Below are positions 42,541 to 51,237 of a DNA stretch of 64,000 nucleotides, piece by piece. The position numbers and the translations under genes were made by a program. Within the stretch, counting starts at the first letter, position 1. Every line of letters starts with the position of its first letter. The notes beneath the pieces were generated by a model. That model was given only the letters and a program-made list of their open reading frames with translations, was not told the origin of the DNA and did no database searches. The DNA comes from Sunxiuqinia sp963677175 (GTDB lineage: Bacteria; Bacteroidota; Bacteroidia; Bacteroidales; Prolixibacteraceae), in assembly GCA_963677175.2 (NCBI GenBank), contig CAXXES010000004.1, positions 1,488,001 to 1,552,000 on the forward strand, given 5' to 3'.

Positions 42541-44150
42541 TTTAGTAGTGCTTGTGACCCATCATATTTGTGTATAAAGGCAGTATGTTTGTAAAAGCAT
42601 AAGTCTTCGAGATTTAGTAACTTGAATAGTGATAATCAATTACAAAACACTAAAAATGAAGACTTATGGAGACTAAAGTTAAAAGATTAAGTTTTAAAGG
42701 GCAAAAGATCTATGTAGGAATTGATGTACATTTAAAAAGTTGGACTGTGACAATTTTATTGACGCATACATTCATTAAAACTTTTTCACAAAATCCGAGT
42801 GCGTCAGAATTAGCTGACTACTTACGAAAGCATTTTCCAGATGGCGATTATTATTCTGCATACGAAGCTGGTTTTTGTGGTTTTACACCACATCGGGATC
42901 TGGAATCACAGGGCATAAAAAGCATTATTGTGAATGCTGCTGATATTCCAACTACAGATAAGGAACGTAAGCAAAAAGAGGATCGCCGTGACAGTTTGAA
43001 GATTGCAAAATGCCTAAGGAATGGGGACCTCAAAGGCATCTATGTCCCGAAAATAGAAACAGTTGAGTTTAGAAGTTTAGTAAGATTCCGCAAAACCACA
43101 GTAAAAGATATAGGCCGTAATAAGTCGCGGATAAAATCCTTCCTGTATTTTCATGGGGTGCCAGTTCCCCCAGAATTGTCCGGGGCCTCAAGGTATTGGT
43201 CTGGCAGATTTACCCAATGGCTATCGACAATAGAGTTAACAACAGCCGAAGGAAAAATGGTACTGGAGAAAACATTAGGGGAAATACAGTATCTAAGAAA
43301 CAATTTATTGGAAATTGACCGTAATTTAAGAAAGATGCCCAAAGTTGGAAGGTATTCCAGGTTTTTACAATTGCTTTTAAGTATACCGGGGATAGGCTTG
43401 GTTTCAGCAGTTACGTTACTGTCAGAATTGGAAAATATTACCCGCTTTACGAATCTTGACAAGTTGTGCTCCTATGTTGGTTTAGTACCGTCAACTTATA
43501 GTTCCGGGGAGAATGATGGCACCGGCCGTATAACACCACGCTCGAACCCCCAGTTGCGAAGTGTCATAATAGAATGTGCCTGGGTCGCGATAATCCATGA
43601 TCCAGCTCTTTCCCTGAGGTTTAATGAACTTTGCCAACGAATGAAAAAGAATGATGCCATCATTCGCATCGCCAAAAAACTATTAAACAGGGTAAGGTAC
43701 GTAATGAAAAATGAAACAGAATATGTCTGTGCAGTTGTTTAAAATAAAGGACAGTTTAAAAAACATTCAAATATCGGGAAGACTGTTAAAGCTACCCTGC
43801 AGCCCTTAAGGTGTCTGCTCTATAAAGGCCACAGCTTTCCACTATAATGAAATTAAACACTGAAATGCAGCTTCAAACGAAGTCTGTTGATAGAAGGATG
43901 TTTTTATAGACTGTGAATAAATAGCCAAGAGGGAAACCAACGGCGATGTTTTATACCGAAGGTTTTTTAAAGTTTTACTGGGTGTCGAACCCAGTAAAAC
44001 TTTGCCAAGAGGAGAAAGCCTTCAGGCTCAGTATTGCCCGAAGGTTACTGAATCAATAACGAAGAAAATAATAAGCACCTGATTATTAAAAGAAAAAATC
44101 CCTGAAAATTTGGATTACAACATAGAAGGGTTGTGTGTTGACTTCGGGAG
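42541..44150 (+). mobile_element. IS110-family insertion sequence (ends not determined)
   Basis: The transposase gene at 42666 is flanked by unique non-coding DNA on both sides. IS110 elements lack long terminal inverted repeats and make no clear target duplication, so the limits given are only the likely outer range. The left limit is after the tandem array. The right limit is before the terminator of the protease gene. Confidence 0.5.
42666..43742 (+). CDS. IS110-family transposase (DEDD type)
   Basis: This 358-residue protein has the N-terminal RuvC-like DEDD domain (YVGIDVHLKSW with Asp20, and SAYEAGFCG). Its C-terminal Transposase_20 domain starts LLLSIPGIGLVSAVTLLSELENI and contains the Ser-rich YSSGENDGTGRITPRSNPQLR region expected to carry the catalytic serine. 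The gene is intact, so the element may be active. IS110 recombinases are guided by a structured bridge RNA from the element's non-coding end. Candidates are discussed in the findings. An 11-bp inverted repeat spans its start codon. Confidence 0.93.
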   Translation: METKVKRLSFKGQKIYVGIDVHLKSWTVTILLTHTFIKTFSQNPSASELADYLRKHFPDGDYYSAYEAGFCGFTPHRDLESQGIKSIIVNAADIPTTDKERKQKEDRRDSLKIAKCLRNGDLKGIYVPKIETVEFRSLVRFRKTTVKDIGRNKSRIKSFLYFHGVPVPPELSGASRYWSGRFTQWLSTIELTTAEGKMVLEKTLGEIQYLRNNLLEIDRNLRKMPKVGRYSRFLQLLLSIPGIGLVSAVTLLSELENITRFTNLDKLCSYVGLVPSTYSSGENDGTGRITPRSNPQLRSVIIECAWVAIIHDPALSLRFNELCQRMKKNDAIIRIAKKLLNRVRYVMKNETEYVCAVV

Positions 44151-44158
44151 TTGAAAAT
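43743..44158. other. Non-coding region after the IS110 transposase, with strong hairpin
   Basis: About 415 bases with no gene. The main element is a 15-bp perfect hairpin, AAAGTTTTACTGGGT (43969-43983) with ACCCAGTAAAACTTT (43989-44003) and a five-base loop. It is flanked by short direct repeats GCCAAGAGG and CCGAAGGTT. If the element is of the IS1111 subgroup, the bridge RNA would be encoded here. Confidence 0.45.
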
Positions 44159-44188
44159 AAAAAAGGAAGCCAGCTGACCTCCTTTTTT
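44159..44188. terminator. Bidirectional terminator-like hairpin
   Basis: An A-run, the stem AAAAAGGAAG/CCTCCTTTTT with one mismatch, and a T-run give a terminator readable from either side. It lies 14 bases past the end of the tricorn-like protease gene on the minus strand. Confidence 0.75.
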
Positions 44189-44201
44189 ATTTGCGAATCG
44201 T

Positions 44202-47200
44202 TTATTTTGTCTTATCTGGTGCTTCCGGTACTGGAGGCAGCGGTTTGTATTCTGTTTTTACCTTTTCTTTGATCACTTCAATGGCTTTCTCTAATTGGGC
44301 ATCGTTACCCAGGTATTCCTGGTATGGATCATTGTCCAGCACGATGTCCGGATCGACGCCGTATCCCTCAATAATCCACTCGCTTTTTTCGGATGAATAA
44401 GAAGCAAACTCGGGTTTATTCAATTCAGCGCCGTCAATAAATGGAAGCGAGCCGCTGATGCCGACAACGCCGCCCCAGGTGCGGGTTCCAATGACGGTTC
44501 CGAGATTATAGTGTTTAAAGGCGTAGGGGAACAAGTCGCCATCCGAAGCCGAGTAGCGGTCAATCAGCAACACTTTGGGGCCAAGCATCATTTGTCCGGG
44601 AACCGGAGTTGGATGCGTGGCGTTGCGCCGGATGTTGGCTCGCTGGGCAACCCGCTGCAACCGCTCAATCAGCATGGGCGAAACATTGCCGCCACCATTG
44701 CCGCGGTCGTCAATGATCAGGCCTTTTTTATTGAGCTGCGGATAGAATAATTCGGAGAATTGGTTCAATCCGTTCATGCCCATATCGGGCACATGGATGT
44801 ATCCTACGTCTCCGTTGGTCGCTTCATTGACCTTCTTAATGTTGGTTTGAACCCAATTGTAATAATACAAGTTCGACTCATCGGCAATCGGAGTAACCAA
44901 CACTTGGCGGGCTCCCGCTTCCGAAGGTTTGCTGTTAGTTGTTAGCTCCACTTCCTTGTTGGCTTTTCCAACCAGCAGTGAGAACAGATCCTGCGTTGAT
45001 TGGGTGCTGACGCCGTCAACGGCAATGATGTAATCGCCTGTTTTAGCATTTACACCTACTTCTTTCAATGGCGAGCGCAAGCCTTTATTCCAGTTGGCAC
45101 CATTCAGTATCTCATCAATTTTGAAATAACCCGATGGGTCGGCACTGATCCTGGCTCCCAGCAAGCCGGTTTGAATCCGCTTGGGTTCGGGCCGGTCGCC
45201 ACTTTGCACGTAGGCATGACCCACATTCAGTTCGCCAATCAATTCGCCAATAATGTAGGTCAGGTCGTCACGGTGCCGGGCATACGGAACCAGCACGGCG
45301 TATTTTTTGTGCATGGCTTTCCAGTCTAGTCCGTGCATGTTTTCAACATAGAAGAAGTCACGCATTTGACGCCAGCTTTCGTCGTAAATCTGTTTCCATT
45401 CGGCTTGGTAATCTACCCAAACGTTCATGTTCGACAGGTCAATGGTTTCGTCCAGGGTAACTTTGGATGTTGGTAAGTCGATAACGGCCCATTTACTATC
45501 TTGCACAACCAGTATTTTATTGTGGTTCGCAGAGATCCCAAAATTGAATTTTCCCAAAACGGTTTCTTTCTTCTTATCCAAATCATACAGTTTGGCATTG
45601 CGGTCGTCGCTGTAGTCGATATAATAAACCTTGTCGCCCACACAGGCTGCATTGTAATAGTTTGATGCAGAAATTGGAAGCGATATAATCCGGTTGGAAA
45701 GCCCTTCGAAATCAATTTTTACGGTTTTGTCGTCAGCTTTTTCTTCCTTCTTGTTTTCTTCTTCTTTTGAATCTGTTTCAACCTTGATGGTGTCGTTTTC
45801 AGGGGCAAACGGCGATTTGGTTTCATCCGCTAAAATGGCCAGGTAAATGCGCGACATCTTGGTGTAGGCATGATTCCATTCAGTTTGGCTGTAAGTTGGG
45901 TTGAAATCGCGTGCCGAAACAAACACGATGTATTTGCCATCGCTTGAGAACGACGGAGAATCGGAATCGTACCAGTTGTCGGTTACTTCGTGCAGTTTTT
46001 TGTTGTCCACAGAGTAGACCATGATTTTAGAGAAATGGTTATCCGACGCCTCACTAAATGTAATCCATTTGCTGTCGGGCGACCAGTTGTATGCTCTGAT
46101 TAAACCGTATTCGGAAGTTTGAACAGTGGTTGTTTTTTTCGAGTCGAGTTCGACATAGCGGAGGCGGTGCTTGCGGTCGGACCACATAATTTTTTTGCTG
46201 TCGGGCGACCATTCGAGGCTGAACTTGTAAGTGTCGGCATCTTTGGTTAACTGGATCGCTTCGCTTTTGCCTTGCTGGTCCTGAATGTAGACCTCAAACT
46301 CCCCGGACTGGTCACTCAGGTAGGCAATGTATTTGCCGTCGGGCGACCATACTGTACTGCGTTCGTGCGCTCCCGGGGTTTTGCTTAGGTTGTAGGTGAT
46401 TCCTTTTTTGGCCGGAACATTGAATACTTCGCCACGGGCCGAGAAAACAACACGCTCGCCATTGGGAGAAACATCGCCATCAGTAATTCGTTTCGAGGCA
46501 TCCTTCCACTCGTTACGAGCATCTACAAAATCGTTGTTAATGTGGACCGGGATTTTTACGGGTTGCTTTTCGTTCACATTCATTTTGTAGAGGTAGCCGC
46601 CGTTTTCAAACACAATGTAATCGCCTCCAATCGAAGGAAACTTGACATCGTACTCGGTGAAATCAGTCACTTTCTCAACAGCTTCAGTTTTGGTGTTGTA
46701 CACGAAAATATTCATGGTGCGATCGCGGTCGGAAAGAAAGAAAATCTTGTCGCCAGCCCACATCGGAATAATATCCTGCGCTTTATTTTCAGTCAGGTTT
46801 TTCACTTCTTTTGAGTTGAAGTCGAACAGCCAGATATCGTCAGCCATTCCACCTTTGTAATATTTCCAGGTGCGGAACTCGCGAAAAACACGGTTAAATG
46901 CCAGTTGCTTTCCATCGGGCGAGTAGCTCATAAAACCACCTTCGGCCAGGGGAAGTTCTGTTGATAAACCGCCCTCTACCGGAACCTGGAAAAGCTGTCC
47001 TTTAAACGAGTTGAAGCTTTGCTTGCGCGAACGGTAAACGATGTTTTTGCCATCGGGAGTCCAGCTCATGACAATGTTGTTGGGCCCCATGCGGTCCGAA
47101 ACTTTGTCGCGGCCCAAGGTAGCTGTGTGCGTCAATCGCTTGGGAGTTCCTCCACTGGCTGGCATGACAAACACTTCGGTGTTACCATCGTACTGGCCGG

Positions 47201-47444
47201 TAAAAGCCAGCTGGCTTCCATCCGGTGAAAACCGGGCAAACAGTTCGAAGCCAACATCATTGGTTAGTTTCCGGGCTGTGCCGCCCTCCGCATCAACGGA
47301 ATACAAATCACCGGCATAGGTGAACACGATTTGATTGCCGGAAATGGCAGGAAAACGAAGCAGTCGCGCTTCATCGGTTTCTGCCGAAACGAGGTTGATT
47401 CCCAGCAGGAATATAAAAATACTTGAAAGATAAATTTTAAACAT
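44202..47444 (-). CDS. Tricorn-like S41 protease
   Basis: This 1080-residue secreted protein has a signal peptide (about 1-21) and then two sets of WD40/TolB-like propeller blades (about 30-680; repeats such as SPDGSQLAFTGQYDGNTEVFV and WSPDGKYIAYLSDQSGEFEVYI). A tricorn C1 region, a PDZ domain (LRSPLKEVGVNAKTGDYIIAVDGV) and a C-terminal S41 peptidase domain follow (LIIDDRGNGGGNVSP, VLLIDRYSASDGDLFPYAF, with the nucleophile in YSASDGD). Tricorn proteases degrade peptides to short fragments. In Bacteroidota this periplasmic version is common. It is transcribed alone. Confidence 0.93.
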   Translation of the reverse strand: MFKIYLSSIFIFLLGINLVSAETDEARLLRFPAISGNQIVFTYAGDLYSVDAEGGTARKLTNDVGFELFARFSPDGSQLAFTGQYDGNTEVFVMPASGGTPKRLTHTATLGRDKVSDRMGPNNIVMSWTPDGKNIVYRSRKQSFNSFKGQLFQVPVEGGLSTELPLAEGGFMSYSPDGKQLAFNRVFREFRTWKYYKGGMADDIWLFDFNSKEVKNLTENKAQDIIPMWAGDKIFFLSDRDRTMNIFVYNTKTEAVEKVTDFTEYDVKFPSIGGDYIVFENGGYLYKMNVNEKQPVKIPVHINNDFVDARNEWKDASKRITDGDVSPNGERVVFSARGEVFNVPAKKGITYNLSKTPGAHERSTVWSPDGKYIAYLSDQSGEFEVYIQDQQGKSEAIQLTKDADTYKFSLEWSPDSKKIMWSDRKHRLRYVELDSKKTTTVQTSEYGLIRAYNWSPDSKWITFSEASDNHFSKIMVYSVDNKKLHEVTDNWYDSDSPSFSSDGKYIVFVSARDFNPTYSQTEWNHAYTKMSRIYLAILADETKSPFAPENDTIKVETDSKEEENKKEEKADDKTVKIDFEGLSNRIISLPISASNYYNAACVGDKVYYIDYSDDRNAKLYDLDKKKETVLGKFNFGISANHNKILVVQDSKWAVIDLPTSKVTLDETIDLSNMNVWVDYQAEWKQIYDESWRQMRDFFYVENMHGLDWKAMHKKYAVLVPYARHRDDLTYIIGELIGELNVGHAYVQSGDRPEPKRIQTGLLGARISADPSGYFKIDEILNGANWNKGLRSPLKEVGVNAKTGDYIIAVDGVSTQSTQDLFSLLVGKANKEVELTTNSKPSEAGARQVLVTPIADESNLYYYNWVQTNIKKVNEATNGDVGYIHVPDMGMNGLNQFSELFYPQLNKKGLIIDDRGNGGGNVSPMLIERLQRVAQRANIRRNATHPTPVPGQMMLGPKVLLIDRYSASDGDLFPYAFKHYNLGTVIGTRTWGGVVGISGSLPFIDGAELNKPEFASYSSEKSEWIIEGYGVDPDIVLDNDPYQEYLGNDAQLEKAIEVIKEKVKTEYKPLPPVPEAPDKTK

Positions 47445-47704
47445 ACGGATTCAATTTAATTTATATGAATAAGGTTGTAAGTAAAATCAACAGTGTATTG
47501 GTATCATTTGATCAGTTCAATTACAGTATGAATACGAAACAATTTTGTTTTGATAACAATTTGGTTGGCTGAAAGGTTATTTCTGTATAAAGTAAGGCTG
47601 CCACGGATTGATTTATGAACAGATTCTGTAACTATTTGTCCTTCTTTGTATACCGAATTCGTACAATTCGATGAGTCTGAAATTGAAAAAAACTACCATT
47701 GACT

Positions 47705-48313
47705 ATGATTCAACTGATTATTATCCGCCACGGTGAAACGATTGAAAATGCCGGCAATATTTGCCAGGGGCAACAACATGGGTGCTTGTCTGAATTAGGA
47801 ATTCAGCAGGCCCGGAATTTAGCTTCCAGTTTGAAAGATGAGTTGATTGATGTGGTGTATTCAAGCGATTTGCAGCGGGCGATGGATACGGCCAACGAAA
47901 TACTGAAGTTTCATTCGGCACTTAACTTACAAACCGACCCGCTTTTGCGTGAACGTTCGTTGCCTTTATGGGAAGGTAAACCATTTCCCAAAAACTGGAA
48001 GTGGGAGTACTTGCCCCAAGGCTCAGAAACAAATGAAGATATGATGAACCGGGTCTCCCAATTCATTCAGAAACTACTGGCAACTCACGATGGACAATGT
48101 GTGGTCGTGGTTACACATGGCGGGTTAATCCGGGCTTTTCGAACGGTGATTGCCAACAAACCAGCCACCGACTATTTTTCGTGGGATGTGAGTAAAAATA
48201 CTTCGGTGAGCCGGTTTGAGCTGCATGCGGATGGGAAGCACAAACTAGTGGAAATGAACAACACCGATCACCTGGATCTGGAAACGCCGGGAACTGCTCA
48301 ATTGTTTTCTTAA
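47705..48313 (+). CDS. Histidine phosphatase family protein
   Basis: The 202-residue enzyme has the branch-1 motif IIIRHGETIENAGNICQG at the N terminus, a second catalytic region DVVYSSDLQRAMDTANEI, and the later His in VVVTHGGLIRAFR. These are the marks of a phosphoglycerate-mutase-like phosphatase such as CobC or GpmB. The substrate is not determined. The frame is open from a TTG at 47699, but the ATG at 47705 is chosen. A HAD phosphatase gene follows on the same strand. Confidence 0.9.
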   Translation: MIQLIIIRHGETIENAGNICQGQQHGCLSELGIQQARNLASSLKDELIDVVYSSDLQRAMDTANEILKFHSALNLQTDPLLRERSLPLWEGKPFPKNWKWEYLPQGSETNEDMMNRVSQFIQKLLATHDGQCVVVVTHGGLIRAFRTVIANKPATDYFSWDVSKNTSVSRFELHADGKHKLVEMNNTDHLDLETPGTAQLFS

Positions 48314-48414
48314 GCAGAAAATTAATAGAAGATTAAATTCTCCGGATATTGAGTGGAGTGTGTTCCGCAGAATTTCTAGCTGCAAAAAAAAGTGTAATTT
48401 CGCCCCTTGACTTA

Positions 48415-49017
48415 ATGAAAGGAATTATGAGACTAGATAAACACCCGGACGCAGAGGCATTGATTTTTGACTTAGATGGAACGCTGTCCGATTCGCTCCC
48501 CATCCACATTGCTACCTGGTACGCGGTTTGCGAACACTACAATTGCAAATTCGACTCGTCAATCATTGAAGAAATGACCGGTATGCCCACCATCGAGTTT
48601 GCCCACCGCATTATTCGCGATAATGGGTTGACGGGCGTTGACCCGGAGGAAATGGTACGTATGAAACAGCAGTCCTTTTGGAACAGCATCGATAAGCTTC
48701 GTCCGCACGAGTCGGTGATCAGTTTGGTGCATCAGTATCATGGTAAAATTCCGCTGACTGTGGGCACCGGGGCCAGCCGTACAAGTGCCGAGTTGCAACT
48801 GAAAGCCTTGAAGATCTATGATTTGTTTGATGCCATTGTTACGGCCGATGATGTAACCGAGCACAAGCCTTTACCGCAAACCTTTTTGAAGTGCGCCGAG
48901 TTGGTTAAAATTAATCCGGAGAAGTGCCATGTATACGAAGATGGAATTTTGGGTATGCAAGCTGCAAAATCGGCCGGTATGTTTTTAACCGATGTGCGTC
49001 CGTTCCTGAAAAATTAG
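48415..49017 (+). CDS. HAD-IA phosphatase (beta-phosphoglucomutase/sugar-phosphatase type)
   Basis: This 200-residue protein has HAD motif I (LIFDLDGTLSDSLP), motif II with Thr in GTGASRTS, motif III Lys in EHKPLPQTF and motif IV in VYEDGILGMQAAKSAG. The small helical cap places it in the beta-phosphoglucomutase/fructose-1-phosphatase group. The start is the ATG at 48415. An ATG at 48427, preceded by AAAGGA, is also possible. The gene lies about 100 bases after the histidine phosphatase gene and just before an AEC transporter gene, all on the plus strand. Confidence 0.88.
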   Translation: MKGIMRLDKHPDAEALIFDLDGTLSDSLPIHIATWYAVCEHYNCKFDSSIIEEMTGMPTIEFAHRIIRDNGLTGVDPEEMVRMKQQSFWNSIDKLRPHESVISLVHQYHGKIPLTVGTGASRTSAELQLKALKIYDLFDAIVTADDVTEHKPLPQTFLKCAELVKINPEKCHVYEDGILGMQAAKSAGMFLTDVRPFLKN

Positions 49018-49039
49018 CAGCTCCATATAGCTCGACCCC

Positions 49040-49966
49040 ATGCAAAATTACTGGTTGTCGTTATCTACCATACTTCCGCTTTTCCTTGCCGTTTTGGCCG
49101 GTTTGTTTTTTAGCCGGACTAAGTCGTTTAAAAAAGAATGGATTGATGTGTTGAATGACTATGCGCTGTGGATTGGTTTTCCGGCGCTGATCCTGGTGGC
49201 CTTGTTTAAGCTGGATGTTCCTTTGGCGGAGTATATCGATCTGGCTGCATGGAATTCGGCTTACATTGTGTTGTGCATGCTGCTGGCTTTCCCGGTGGCC
49301 AAACTTTTCCGGTTGAGCACCGATACCTTGCGTACCTTGATTTTGGCTTTTTCATTTGGCAACGTGTCTTACTTGGGCATTCCGGTTTTGATGAATGTTT
49401 ATGGCACGGGAATTCTGGCCGAATCGACTTTGCTGTCGGCGGTTTATTTGTTTTGGCTGTTCACCTTGGGGATTATTTTGGTTGAAGTGTTGGGCGAGCA
49501 CGATGTCAATCCGCTTGTTGTGGTGAAGAACCTGCTTCAGAATCCGCTGCTTATCGCTGTTTTGCTTGGCTTACTGGTTTCAATTTTGAAAATTGAAGTA
49601 CCGGAAATTTTGGTGAAAGGCCTGGATTTATTTGCTACCTCGGTAACGGCGGTGGTATTGTTTTCGCTGGGACTGTTTTTGGGAACGCACCCGTTTGGAA
49701 AGTTAAAAGAGTGGTTACCAGTGGCAGCGTTTTCAATCGCTATTTTGTTGGTTTTGCCTTTGGTATTTTATGGTGTGGTTCGGTTTTTTTTTGTGTCGTT
49801 CAATGTTCGCTCCAGCATTTTGGAAGCCGCCATGCCCATGGGATTAACGCCGTACGTTTTGTCGGTGAAATACAAGTTGAACGCAACCTTTGCTTCGAAG
49901 GTGGTGGTGTTGAGCACGATTTTGAGTGTGTTAACGCTTCCCTTATGGATTCAGATCCTTGGCTAA
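49040..49966 (+). CDS. AEC-family (auxin efflux carrier type) transporter
   Basis: The 308-residue protein has about ten membrane segments in two five-helix halves. The typical AEC pattern includes FSFGNVSYLGIPVLMNVYG in helix 4 and AAMPMGLTPYVLSVKYK near the end. AEC proteins move organic acids or related anions across the inner membrane. No substrate can be deduced. The last 24 bases overlap the end of the convergent COG0523 GTPase gene, so the two share their 3' termini with no room for a terminator. Confidence 0.85.
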   Translation: MQNYWLSLSTILPLFLAVLAGLFFSRTKSFKKEWIDVLNDYALWIGFPALILVALFKLDVPLAEYIDLAAWNSAYIVLCMLLAFPVAKLFRLSTDTLRTLILAFSFGNVSYLGIPVLMNVYGTGILAESTLLSAVYLFWLFTLGIILVEVLGEHDVNPLVVVKNLLQNPLLIAVLLGLLVSILKIEVPEILVKGLDLFATSVTAVVLFSLGLFLGTHPFGKLKEWLPVAAFSIAILLVLPLVFYGVVRFFFVSFNVRSSILEAAMPMGLTPYVLSVKYKLNATFASKVVVLSTILSVLTLPLWIQILG

Positions 49967-50920
49967 ATAGTTGTTCAGTTCGAAGCCGATTCGCTCAAAA
50001 TCAATTTCCTTGCCAATAAAGACAAGCCGGTTTTTCGGCGCTTCACCGGGCATAATCAGGCTGCCTTCGGAATAGCTTGTGCCTCCGCCGACTGATTGCA
50101 CCACAATTTTGTTGGGGTTGTTTTGCGTAAAGAGGATGCCTTTGATGCGATAGATTTCGAGTTGATTGATGGCCGCAAAATAATCGAACCAATATTTGAA
50201 CCGCTCCAGTTTAATATGGCCTGAAAATTCGTGGGTGAACGTGGTATACTTTTTCGATTCGACCAGGCGAAACATGAAGGGTTCAGCCATTTTCTGTTCC
50301 AGGCTTCCCTGCACTGTTTCTGCAAAATTTTCGAGGCGAAACTCGCTGTCTTTTCCAAATTCCGTCGCCATTGATTGGGCTGTTCCATTCCAGGCGGCCA
50401 GTCTTTTTGCGATGTCGGCCAGTGTGTTTTCCGAAACCAGATCGGTTTTGTTGATGATGAGCAGGTCGCTCAGGATAACCTGCAATTGTTGTTCGCGCTC
50501 ACTCATTTGCTGCTCAAAATTCTGGGCATCAACCAGGCAGACACTCCCGGCAAGCGTATATTTTTCTTTTAACTCCTGGTCTTCATAAAAAGGCTTGATC
50601 ACATTTGAAAGATCAGCTACTCCGGTGGTTTCAATGAGCAGGTAGTCAATTTCACCGGCCTTTTCGGCCAGGTCGAGCAGAGTTAAGGAGAATTCGTTGG
50701 AAATGGAACAGCAGATGCAGCCATTACTTAAGTCGAAAATATTCTCACTCCGCATACCCACAATCAAATCCTGATCGATGGACTGCTGTCCAAACTCATT
50801 TTCAACCAAGGCCAGTTTCAGGTGCTGGTGATTGCGGATCATTTCGTTGATAAACGTAGTCTTTCCGGCTCCCAGAAAGCCGGTGACAATAACGACGGGT
50901 ATTTTTTGATCAAGTTCCAA
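49943..50920 (-). CDS. CobW/COG0523-family G3E GTPase
   Basis: This 325-residue GTPase has Walker A GFLGAGKTT (about 14-22), the metal-binding CxCC motif (GCICC, about 67-71), the EEtTG-like ETTGVADLSNVI motif and NKTD. The C-terminal CobW domain has an H-containing HIKLERFKYWF segment. COG0523 proteins are metal chaperones or insertases, for zinc or cobalt among others. No metalloenzyme target lies nearby. The start is a TTG, and a stop codon sits two codons upstream, so no ATG start is possible without losing the P-loop strand. The start lies within a simple repeat. Confidence 0.88.
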   Translation of the reverse strand: MELDQKIPVVIVTGFLGAGKTTFINEMIRNHQHLKLALVENEFGQQSIDQDLIVGMRSENIFDLSNGCICCSISNEFSLTLLDLAEKAGEIDYLLIETTGVADLSNVIKPFYEDQELKEKYTLAGSVCLVDAQNFEQQMSEREQQLQVILSDLLIINKTDLVSENTLADIAKRLAAWNGTAQSMATEFGKDSEFRLENFAETVQGSLEQKMAEPFMFRLVESKKYTTFTHEFSGHIKLERFKYWFDYFAAINQLEIYRIKGILFTQNNPNKIVVQSVGGGTSYSEGSLIMPGEAPKNRLVFIGKEIDFERIGFELNNYLAKDLNP

Positions 50921-50975
50921 GTTTCAAAATTTAAGTTCCAAGTTTCAAATTCCAAATTCCAAGTTTCGAGTTTCG
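50921..50975. repeat. Simple repeat AAGTTCCAAGTTTCAAA type
   Basis: Direct repeats of TTCCAAGTTTCAAA-like units run right up to the start codon of the COG0523 GTPase gene. The leader of that gene is therefore repeat sequence. Similar strings are common between genes in Bacteroidota and other bacteria. Confidence 0.7.
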
Positions 50976-51046
50976 GGTATGTTTCAGAATTTGTTTGCTC
51001 CATGCTGGTGAAGATTGCAAAGCGATTGGTCAGCATTTGCATTTCC

Positions 51047-51235
51047 CAGGCGTTTTTCTTTTCCTTCACTTGTTTCTTCCATGTCCTGCGGCACATTTTT
51101 GGTTCCTTGAGGTGCTTTTCGCTTTCCTCAGTGTTCATTTTGTGTTCCTCAACATGCTTTTTGCTTTCCTCAGTATGATTTCTATGTTCTTCAATATACT
51201 TTTGGCATTCCTCACCGCGCTTTTTCTTCGGCGAT
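51047..51235 (-). repeat. Array of about nine diverged 21-bp units after tsaD
   Basis: Units on the plus strand end in ...TTCCTC at 21-bp spacing (51129, 51150, 51171, 51192, 51213). Read on the minus strand in the tsaD frame they give coiled-coil-like heptads (EESKKHV, EEHKMNT, EESEKHL). The array begins just one codon beyond the tsaD stop. Confidence 0.75.
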
Positions 51236-51237
51236 TG

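Larger units (their letters stand above)
41731..42665. other. Intergenic region: tail B, tandem array and IS110 left flank
   Basis: After about 100 unremarkable bases come the duplicated tail module (41830-42204), a 20/21-bp tandem array (42215-42475), a hairpin TTTCTCG...CGAGAAA near 42520, and the flank of the IS110 transposase gene. Apart from the micro-ORF no gene is supported. Confidence 0.75.

Noticed and set aside
50839..51138. Independent 99-codon gene between the GTPase and tsaD genes
   Set aside because: It begins in the middle of a repeat array and ends inside the GTPase gene. It is better explained as the open continuation of the tsaD frame.
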